Origin: Simkania negevensis
Lineage (GTDB): Bacteria > Chlamydiota > Chlamydiia > Chlamydiales > JAFITR01
DNA length: 14,290 nucleotides
Assembly: GCA_017116025.1 (NCBI GenBank)
Contig: JAFITR010000024.1
Span: 1-14,290, forward strand
Direction: 5' to 3'
Part shown: positions 5,955 to 12,744 of the stretch, one piece after another
Position numbering within the stretch: the stretch's first letter is position 1
Layout: each line of letters starts with the position of its first letter
Program-made: the position numbers and the translations under genes
Notes under the pieces: model-generated
Told to the model about the DNA's origin: nothing
What the model saw: the letters and a program-made list of their open reading frames with translations, nothing else
Databases searched by the model: none

Positions 5955-6644
5955 TTAGCTATTCCCGCTGAGGCCCCGTTGAGAATTTTCCCTTAGCCTC
6001 TTCGGGAAATTCAATATTTTCTGAAGAATATGAGGCTTCGTATGTGACAAAATTTGCGAAGTCGGCGGAGAATTCTCCTCGGGGGAGATCTTCAGCGGAA
6101 ATAGCTGATGTCCATCCAACACTAATTGTTCTGCGTGTTCATATGTTTCAGAATGTAGTTCTTTCAGGCGAACTTTGCCGGGCTCATCAGTCAAATAGAG
6201 AAGTTCCCCGTTTACGTTTATAACAGATGAAACATTAGGCTCAGTAATCATTTTATTATTGACTCCTCGAAAAGACAGATGTAGCGAAATCTCTCTTTCA
6301 GTCATAGGGTATATCTCTAGGTAGGGTCGGATTTGTTCATCGTCATTGATAATTGATAGACATTTTTGCATGCTTTTTACATAAAGCTCTCGCGCTTCAT
6401 CGATTCCTGGTACTTGATTCTTCTTGAACGAAAAACTGACTTCTTTCACATGAGTCATTAAAGACCCTCCACTTCCATATAATTCTATGTTGTATTCGCG
6501 CTTCATCTCTCTGGAAATTTTATTGATGTCTTTGCCAAGTAATTTAAGGTAGATGTCATCAGATGATTTGGAACGTGGTCCTCCGGCATGGAGAAAGTTT
6601 GCAAATAGAAATAAAATAATTGTAACTAGTTTAATGAATTTCAC
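5955..6644 (-). CDS. Small exported protein, tandem paralog 1, coupled to the Rhs gene
   Basis: The 229-aa product has a signal peptide ending ANFLHA|GG (after residue 20) and the same mature domain as the next gene. It starts with GTG (6642-6644) that overlaps the Rhs stop codon as GTGA. A GGAG ribosome site lies eight bases upstream inside the Rhs coding sequence, so the two genes are very probably translationally coupled. Conserved features include GGPRSKS at the mature N-terminus, an ELYGSGG glycine turn, the helix DEARELYVKSMQKCLSIINDDEQ, YPMTERE, and a basic C-terminal tail. I recall small exported proteins of this pattern in multigene families of chlamydia-like bacteria, but cannot name a characterised member. 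Tight coupling to an Rhs gene fits an immunity, chaperone or co-exported partner role; none is shown by motifs. Confidence 0.87.
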   Translation of the reverse strand: MKFIKLVTIILFLFANFLHAGGPRSKSSDDIYLKLLGKDINKISREMKREYNIELYGSGGSLMTHVKEVSFSFKKNQVPGIDEARELYVKSMQKCLSIINDDEQIRPYLEIYPMTEREISLHLSFRGVNNKMITEPNVSSVINVNGELLYLTDEPGKVRLKELHSETYEHAEQLVLDGHQLFPLKISPEENSPPTSQILSHTKPHILQKILNFPKRLRENSQRGLSGNS

Positions 6645-9600
6645 TTTGCTTCTCCATATGTTCTTATAAATGCTTCCCCTTTTTCTCGAATAACTTGTTG
6701 ATAGTCCGGGTTATTGAAGCTATGTGAAGTGAAGGGGAGAGGGTGGAGGGAGAGTTTGCCGACGAGCTGGACGTGTGCGGGGTGGGTAAAGCGTGCTTTT
6801 GCATAGCCGATGGGGTCGGTAATGGGTATAGCGTCGTTTCTGTGTATCACGTTGTGTACAGAGGCTGCCTGTTTGGGTTCGATGATCGTGGCTGGTGCGA
6901 TAGCAAGGATGTGCATATGTTGTCGTTCGTCTGGGGTGAGTTGTTGAAGTCCAAGGTTTGTAATGGTGCATCCGAGACTCATACAGATGTGGTGGATATT
7001 TCCTCCAGGATTCATCTCACTAAAGCGGTCCCGCCACAGGTTTACTAAACCTCGAACATCCTCATGGTTACCCCCTATAGCTTTATTGTAAAGGGCAAAA
7101 CCGAGATCTTTTTGGAGCCCATTTGTTTTGAGGTAGTAGAAATGGATGTCATTGTTGTCGTGCTTTGTAGAGACGAATTCTGCTGAACCAATGCATTCTG
7201 AGTATGAGGTTAGCATGCCGTTGATATAGGCGATGGAGGCATATCTGCTGATTTCTCCTTGACCGACAACGCCTGTTCTTGAACGTTCGACAGGTGTGTA
7301 GTTGAATCCTTGTCCTTGTAGGAAGCTTCCTGTTGCTTCGATAGCTTTATCGGCATGTGGGGCGACAACGAAGTTTCTTCCAGTGATCTGGAGAAAGCGT
7401 CCCATGATATTTTTGGGTATTTGCAAAGTGCGTCTGAAGCCTTTGACAGCATCGCTGATGCTGAATGTCCCGAAGGGATCGGATAGAGATAGGGGGTTAT
7501 TGTGTACGTATGTGTAGAGGTTGGATCCATCGATATCGCCCTGTGGATCGAGTGTTGTCCATTGTCCGATGGAGGGGCTGTAGTATCGTTTGCCGAAGTA
7601 GACGAGCTGCAGTTCGTCGTCGGTGCGTTTTGAAGCAAAGCGCCATGGGTTGGCGAGAGCAGAGTGCTTTTGTTGTTGTTGTTGGGTGTTGTAGAGTCTT
7701 TCTTCTCCGAAGGCAGAATAGCGGTAGGATTCTGCTATTTTCTTTGTTTTGAGGTCGACGAGGGCAGTGATGTTGCCTTTGTAGTCGTTGATGGCAGCGT
7801 AGGGGTTGCCATCGAGTTCGACGACTTTTGTTGCGCCAGTCTCTGCCGGGGCAGTACTATCGATCAGGCGTAGTTCAACGATGTTGCCTTTGCTGTCTGT
7901 TGCGCCGATCTCCTTTTGTCCATCGTAGAGGAAGTTGAGGTGTGCGATCTCTTGCCATCCTTCTCCTTTCCATTGGTAGGTGGTTTTTGAGGTACGTCTG
8001 TCGAAAGGGTCGTAGGAGAATACAATTTTGATGTTTTTTTCTTCTTCTGCTTCGACGAGGCGATTTAGAGGGTCGTAGCGGTATTGTATCGATTGTGCAC
8101 CGGTCTGTTTTTGGACGATATTACCGTTGGCGTCGTAGATGTATTGGTAGGCGCCGTCGGAGAGTAGTTCGTTGCGGATGTTCTTGTTGTAGGTGGCACC
8201 ATTTTTTTTCGTCCTGTTTTGCATCGAGTCGTATTGGTAGCTGTTGGGCGTCGCTCCTGTTTCTTGGATGAGTTGGTGAAGTAGGTCGTAGCTGTATTGT
8301 GCGCTTATATTGCCTATTGGATCATTGGCCGCTCTTGTTACGACATTGCCTACGGCGTTGTATGCGAGCTGTTCAGAGAAGAATGGTGATGTGTTGTCTC
8401 TTGTTTTCCCTAGAGGGTTCCAGGAGCGTTCGACTATGCCTGTGTTTGCAGCGAGTTCTTCCTTTAGCGGGAGGGAGGCGAGGTCGCGTGCTGTGATGGT
8501 ATGTTTGTAGAGGATCTCTCCGTTGGCGTTGGCTTTGGAGAGTGCTTTGAGTCCATGTCCTGTGTATTCCCAGTAGATATGCGTTTGGTTTGGCAGGGTG
8601 AGGATAATGGGTCTGTTGGCACGGTCGTATTTTCGTGTCACTGTGAGGCCGTTAGCGATCTCTTCTTTTTCAACATTGCCGGCAGTATCGTACCAGAGCC
8701 TAGATTTCTTCTTGTTGGCGAGATCATCGATTTGTGTGAGTTGTTTTTCTTTGTCGTAGTGGTATTGGTAGGAGAGAGTGTCGTTGGAGGAGCGTTTGGT
8801 GGCGAGCATACCTTCTTGATGGTATTGATAGTGGATATGGGTGCCGTCGGGGCGTGTTTTCATATCGAGCTGGCCACGGACGCTATAATGGTATTTCGTT
8901 TGCCTTTGCAGTGCTGTTCCGGCAGCTTCTGTCCTGATCTCGATCCTGTTCATGCTGTTGTAACTGAAGAGGTTTGTCAGGGTGGCGACGGCATCTCCAT
9001 TGTTGATGATTTTCTCTTCTTCTTTGACGCAATTGTTAGCGGCGTCGTAGTAGGAGCGTCTGTGTGCGAGGGCAGTTCCTGTCGCGCTTTTTGTCTCGAT
9101 CTCGACAGCTCGTCCGATGGCGTCGTATGTTGTGATTGCCGTTGTCCCTTGGGGATCGATAGCGGTTCTTTGCAGAACTTGTTGTCCTAACGCATTGTTG
9201 TAGTGGTAGTTGAGCAGGAAGCGCGATGTGTTGCCGAGAGGGTCTGTTGTGCTGAGGATGTCGCCTGAGGGGGCGTAGGCGATTTTTGTTGCGGCAGCAA
9301 TATTGTTGGGGAAGATGATGCTGGCTGTTTTGTGCCCTAGCGGATCGTATTGGTATTGTTCTTTTTGTAGGATATTGTTTTTGTCTTCGATGCGTTTTTC
9401 AACGACTCTTCCAAGGAGGTCGTAGGTCATTGACGTTGCAGTCCAGTCGTCGGCGCTTGCTCCATGCCATATGAGCTCTTTGGTCATGTTACCAAGAGCG
9501 TCGTAGTGGAAGGTTTTTTTGCCTGTTTTGGTGGTGACAGCCTTCTCTCTGCCGGCGTGGTCGTATTCGAAGTGGGTGCTGTTGCCGTTTGCATCGGTGA

Positions 9601-12172
9601 TAGAGGTTTTGTGAAAAGCAGAGTATGAGGCGTGTTTTGTATGGAGAAGCTGTTTGTTCGGGTGGTATGTACGTGTCTCTGTCACGCGTGAGAGGTAGTC
9701 GTAGAAGTATTCGGTATAGGTATCGTCGCTGGCTTTCTGTTTGCGCAAGTCGCCGTTAGGGTGGTAGCGGAAGAGTTCGACGGTGCCATCGGGGCGGTCG
9801 ATCCGTGTGGGTTGTCCGCGGAGGTTGTATTCTGTTTTTGTGACAAAGCCCCTTTCATCGCGTTCGGAGGAGATACGATCAAACAGGTCGTATCCTCTGT
9901 GGATGGTAGGGCGGTATACATGGCCGTCGACGTTGACGACGGGGGGCTTTATCACGGTAATAGGGCGGTTGAAGTCGTCGTATATGGTATGTGAGGTGTT
10001 CTTTGAGGTGTCGGTGATGGCTGTTCTGTTGCCCATGTAGTCGTAGTCGTATTCTTCGACGAGTGTGGAGGCATTGGGGACGATCTCTTCTTTTTTGGTT
10101 AGTCTGTTGGCGAAGTCGTAGCAGTAGCGTGCGTGGTGTCCTGGCAAAGGGCCGTGTTCTTCGATCTTGTTGGCATTGGCATCATATCGGAACCGTTTTG
10201 TGTTTCCGTAGGGGTCTGTCTCCATGACGATATGACCGAATGAGTCGTATGTGCGGTGGATGGAATAGCGTAGGACGTTGTTGGCGTCATAGTGATCTTC
10301 TCTGATCACTCTGTGTTGTGGCGAGTAGTGGTTGACGATTTTGCTGACGAGGATGTTTGCGCCTGTTGCTGTATCGATGGCACGCTGTTCGACGACGGTA
10401 GGTTTTCCCATGCCTGCCATCTCTTTACATGGAGTGATGAGGGTGATGTGGTGCTGTGTCACTCCTGCGAGGTTGGCGGGGTCGGGGGTGTTGCCATCGT
10501 CGTGGACAGTTTTTGTCAACATCGCATCGTTATCGTATTCGTAGAATGTTCTGAGGCGTATGTTATTTGATTCGTAGAATAGTGTTTTTGTGACGAGATT
10601 GGTGCCAGGTTTGTAGACGTAGTGTGTTGCTTTGTTGCCGTCGTGGGCACTGAGCATGTTGTTAAAGCCGTCGTCGGAGTAACGAAAAACCTTCTCGTAG
10701 CGCTCGACACCATTGTCGATGGGGATCCCTTCGTTATTGAGGACGATGGGGTGGTTGTTGTCGCCTGTAAGCCGCCCCCATAGCGTCTCTTTGAGAACGT
10801 TGCCCCTCGCGTCGTAGCTGAACGTTCTGCATGCGGCGATGTTGCCATTGCCATCTTCGATGACGTAGCTAGTCAACCTCCCTCGTTGTATCGGGTTGCC
10901 TTCAGACCAAAAAAAACGTTCTTTTTTTGCTACCTTGTAACTACCGTTGCTGTCGCGGGCAAGCCGTTCGATGGCGGTGATGAATTTGCGATGGTCGTAG
11001 ACGTATACCGTTCGCCTTCCTAAGGCATCATCGACGCTGGTCCTGCCGCCGTTGAATAGCCTATAGTGGCGCTCTTTGCGTATTGCAACGTCGTAAGAAA
11101 AACGGTAGAGGGTGATGGGGGAGGCGTCTTTGCCTACTGGAGCTTTGAGTTCTTGGACGCGGCCGTAGCTGGAGGGGTTTTTTCTTCCGAATTCGTAGTC
11201 GATGAGGAGGTAGCGTCCGTCTGGATTGTCTACTCTCCTGAGGAAGCGTGTGTAGCCGCCTTGTTTATAGTAGTCGTCGTCGTAGAGGTATTGTTCTGAT
11301 GGAGATTCCGGAGGGATGATGGCCCTTACCCGAGGTATTTTGCGCTTGGGAGACTCTACGATCGTCTCTATCTTACGGCCGTCGCTCATCTCGAAGATGG
11401 TAGGCTGTCCGGTGGTGAAATGAAATTTGACCCAACCGAAGGTGCGGCTGTTGGTTGCGTTTGTTGTGCTGATACGGGCGATGCGGTTCTTGTTGTCGTA
11501 TTCATAATGGACTTTGTTGCCGCTGGGACGTGTCTCTTCGACAAGGGGATAGTAGTTGGTCTTGGTCAAGTGTTTGACGAAGACTTTTTTTGTTCCGTCG
11601 CCCGAGGTGATAAAGATTACATCTTTACCTCTCGAAAAAGAGACCTGTTGATTGAGGAGGTTCGTCTTGGCACTGAGTTCTTCAGAAGAACAGTTGGTGA
11701 TTCCAGAAGAGATAGGCACGAAGGGTTGTCTATCGTGTTTTGGGCTACCGCTTTCAAAAAAACAGAAGGATGCACCTGTTGTGATAGGCACAGAAAGCAG
11801 AGTGTGTGAGGGTCTGTCTTGATAGCGTGGGCCATAGTAGAGCTGTGTCGAGGTCCCTGTCCAGTCTGGAATACCCGATGGTGGAGATTCAATGTCGGAG
11901 AGGAATGTTGTTTCATAGGTGCGGTGTAGGGGGATAGGTTCTGGACCTGGAATGGTGCAGTCGACGACGCTGTCTGAGTAGGTGCCGCGGATAACGTTGA
12001 CATTGTGGACGTAGGTTGAAGGCAGCGAGCCGAGAAATGCTTCGTGTTTGAAAAGCATTTCTGGAGGGGCTTCTGCATAGAGAGTAGCGGCAAAAAGAAA
12101 AAAAAGGAGTGTGGTAAAGGATATAAAAAATGAGGAGACTGTTTTGGCCGGCGGGTTCTCTGTTTTGTACAT
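6641..12172 (-). CDS. Sec-exported Rhs/YD-repeat protein with DUF687-like hydrolase tip
   Basis: This 1843-aa protein has a signal peptide (core FFISFTTLLFFLFAAT, cleavage LYA|EA at 33/34), a DUF6531-like entry domain (about 56-87, with TIPGPEPIPLHRTYE), roughly 1400 residues of YD repeats (e.g. YDLLGRVVEKR, YDPFDRRTSK) that form the Rhs shell, and the Rhs-associated core (1483-1568) ending in GSNLYTYVHNNPLSLSDPFG. The 275-residue tip (bases 6644-7468) resembles chlamydial DUF687: YINGMLTSYSE, the nucleophile elbow ICMSLGC (Ser1732), NDAIP (Asp1780) and SHSFNNPDYQ (His1817), a plausible Ser-Asp-His triad for a lipase/esterase-type enzyme. The frame extends to an ATG at 12199, but ATG 12172 has AGGAG ten bases upstream and keeps the signal peptide. 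The gene is more GC-rich than its neighbours, as Rhs shells often are. No VgrG or PAAR partner is near, so Sec export is the likely route. Its stop overlaps the next gene. Confidence 0.92.
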   Translation of the reverse strand: MYKTENPPAKTVSSFFISFTTLLFFLFAATLYAEAPPEMLFKHEAFLGSLPSTYVHNVNVIRGTYSDSVVDCTIPGPEPIPLHRTYETTFLSDIESPPSGIPDWTGTSTQLYYGPRYQDRPSHTLLSVPITTGASFCFFESGSPKHDRQPFVPISSGITNCSSEELSAKTNLLNQQVSFSRGKDVIFITSGDGTKKVFVKHLTKTNYYPLVEETRPSGNKVHYEYDNKNRIARISTTNATNSRTFGWVKFHFTTGQPTIFEMSDGRKIETIVESPKRKIPRVRAIIPPESPSEQYLYDDDYYKQGGYTRFLRRVDNPDGRYLLIDYEFGRKNPSSYGRVQELKAPVGKDASPITLYRFSYDVAIRKERHYRLFNGGRTSVDDALGRRTVYVYDHRKFITAIERLARDSNGSYKVAKKERFFWSEGNPIQRGRLTSYVIEDGNGNIAACRTFSYDARGNVLKETLWGRLTGDNNHPIVLNNEGIPIDNGVERYEKVFRYSDDGFNNMLSAHDGNKATHYVYKPGTNLVTKTLFYESNNIRLRTFYEYDNDAMLTKTVHDDGNTPDPANLAGVTQHHITLITPCKEMAGMGKPTVVEQRAIDTATGANILVSKIVNHYSPQHRVIREDHYDANNVLRYSIHRTYDSFGHIVMETDPYGNTKRFRYDANANKIEEHGPLPGHHARYCYDFANRLTKKEEIVPNASTLVEEYDYDYMGNRTAITDTSKNTSHTIYDDFNRPITVIKPPVVNVDGHVYRPTIHRGYDLFDRISSERDERGFVTKTEYNLRGQPTRIDRPDGTVELFRYHPNGDLRKQKASDDTYTEYFYDYLSRVTETRTYHPNKQLLHTKHASYSAFHKTSITDANGNSTHFEYDHAGREKAVTTKTGKKTFHYDALGNMTKELIWHGASADDWTATSMTYDLLGRVVEKRIEDKNNILQKEQYQYDPLGHKTASIIFPNNIAAATKIAYAPSGDILSTTDPLGNTSRFLLNYHYNNALGQQVLQRTAIDPQGTTAITTYDAIGRAVEIETKSATGTALAHRRSYYDAANNCVKEEEKIINNGDAVATLTNLFSYNSMNRIEIRTEAAGTALQRQTKYHYSVRGQLDMKTRPDGTHIHYQYHQEGMLATKRSSNDTLSYQYHYDKEKQLTQIDDLANKKKSRLWYDTAGNVEKEEIANGLTVTRKYDRANRPIILTLPNQTHIYWEYTGHGLKALSKANANGEILYKHTITARDLASLPLKEELAANTGIVERSWNPLGKTRDNTSPFFSEQLAYNAVGNVVTRAANDPIGNISAQYSYDLLHQLIQETGATPNSYQYDSMQNRTKKNGATYNKNIRNELLSDGAYQYIYDANGNIVQKQTGAQSIQYRYDPLNRLVEAEEEKNIKIVFSYDPFDRRTSKTTYQWKGEGWQEIAHLNFLYDGQKEIGATDSKGNIVELRLIDSTAPAETGATKVVELDGNPYAAINDYKGNITALVDLKTKKIAESYRYSAFGEERLYNTQQQQQKHSALANPWRFASKRTDDELQLVYFGKRYYSPSIGQWTTLDPQGDIDGSNLYTYVHNNPLSLSDPFGTFSISDAVKGFRRTLQIPKNIMGRFLQITGRNFVVAPHADKAIEATGSFLQGQGFNYTPVERSRTGVVGQGEISRYASIAYINGMLTSYSECIGSAEFVSTKHDNNDIHFYYLKTNGLQKDLGFALYNKAIGGNHEDVRGLVNLWRDRFSEMNPGGNIHHICMSLGCTITNLGLQQLTPDERQHMHILAIAPATIIEPKQAASVHNVIHRNDAIPITDPIGYAKARFTHPAHVQLVGKLSLHPLPFTSHSFNNPDYQQVIREKGEAFIRTYGEAK
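7670..7684 (-). repeat. CAA5 microsatellite encoding Gln5 in the Rhs core
   Basis: Five consecutive CAA codons on the coding strand encode QQQQQ in a variable insertion of the Rhs core just before HSALANPWRF. Slippage here would change length in frame without breaking the protein. Confidence 0.7.
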
Positions 12173-12209
12173 GGAAGGGCAGCTCCTGATGACAAACATA
12201 AAAACACCA

Positions 12210-12225
12210 GGAGGTATAGCCCTCC
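12210..12225 (-). other. GGAGG/CCTCC hairpin in the Rhs leader
   Basis: GGAGG-GCTATA-CCTCC forms a 5-bp stem on the minus strand, 11 bases before the upstream ATG at 12199 and about 37 before ATG 12172. The GGAGG is a perfect Shine-Dalgarno sequence locked in the stem; it is too far from either ATG to act directly, so any regulatory role is speculative. Confidence 0.25.
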
Positions 12226-12280
12226 ATCAAAATGTGTGCAATCCTTTTTTTCCAGCAAAGATAGTTGTCGTTAATCGGCA

Positions 12281-12308
12281 ATCATAATTGTCGTTGAACA
12301 TGTAGCAA
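12281..12308 (-). promoter_or_regulatory. Sigma-70-like promoter candidate for the Rhs gene
   Basis: On the minus strand TTGCTA (-35, 12308-12303) and TATGAT (-10, 12286-12281) are 16 bases apart, about 110 bases before the preferred Rhs ATG. The site sits downstream of a terminator-like hairpin, which makes an independent transcript for Rhs and its two coupled genes plausible. Confidence 0.45.
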
Positions 12309-12332
12309 AACGGCAGAAGACTGTCGCACTCC

Positions 12333-12353
12333 AAAAAGGGGGCAAGCCCTTTT
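12333..12353 (-). terminator. Terminator-like hairpin between the small membrane gene and Rhs
   Basis: On the minus strand AAAAGGG and CCCTTTT pair around a 6-base loop, with one or two more T residues after the stem. It lies 45 bases downstream of the stop codon at 12398. The stem uses most of its own T tract, so efficiency is uncertain; being nearly symmetrical, it could work from both sides. Confidence 0.4.
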
Positions 12354-12397
12354 AGATCTCCTTTTACGACATATGTAAAGTGCAAGCCGTAAACGAA

Positions 12398-12739
12398 TTA
12401 CCATATACCGAGGAGGTCGAGTATAGTTAAATGAGCAATTACAATAACCAGAAGATATACAGGTATTAAGCAAAATTGGCGACTTTTTTTATATTCACCT
12501 TTTAAATATCGAGACCATACAAGGTAAAACGAAAATGGCATAGACAGAGGTATACAGAAGCACAAAAATATAATAGACAGCCCTATCGGTACCGTTGTTC
12601 TAGGAGTGTCAAATACCATAGCACTAGCAGCTGCTATCACCAATAAGAGAGGGAAGAGGACAACGTAGGTGATCGTGGCGATCCAAGCCCATCTTTTAGT
12701 TCTCTTCTTCTCTTTTTCGATAGAGGCCGAAGTGTCCAT
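12398..12739 (-). CDS. Small three-TM membrane protein
   Basis: This 113-aa protein has a charged N-terminus (MDTSASIEKEKKRTKR), a first membrane helix (about 17-40, WAWIATITYVVLFPLLLVIA), a short loop with MVFDTPRTTVP, a second helix (about 51-74), a basic loop (WSRYLKGEYKKSRQFC) and a third helix (about 88-110). I do not recognise a named family. It begins five bases after the stop of the 502-aa hydrolase gene and has no Shine-Dalgarno of its own, so it is probably translated by coupling. This close pairing suggests it works with the hydrolase, for instance as an anchor or an immunity protein, but nothing in the sequence proves it. Confidence 0.8.
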   Translation of the reverse strand: MDTSASIEKEKKRTKRWAWIATITYVVLFPLLLVIAAASAMVFDTPRTTVPIGLSIIFLCFCIPLSMPFSFYLVWSRYLKGEYKKSRQFCLIPVYLLVIVIAHLTILDLLGIW

Positions 12740-12744
12740 ATTTT

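Noticed and set aside
8501..9190. 229-aa open frame on the plus strand
   Set aside because: It lies wholly inside the Rhs gene on the opposite strand. The product is a Val/Cys/Phe-rich sequence typical of the antisense of GC-rich YD repeats, with no domain pattern.
11617..12258. 213-aa minus-strand frame overlapping the Rhs start
   Set aside because: It is an alternative frame of the Rhs N-terminal coding region; its Ser/Thr/Pro-rich product has no recognisable feature, and the Rhs frame there encodes a proper signal peptide and entry domain.
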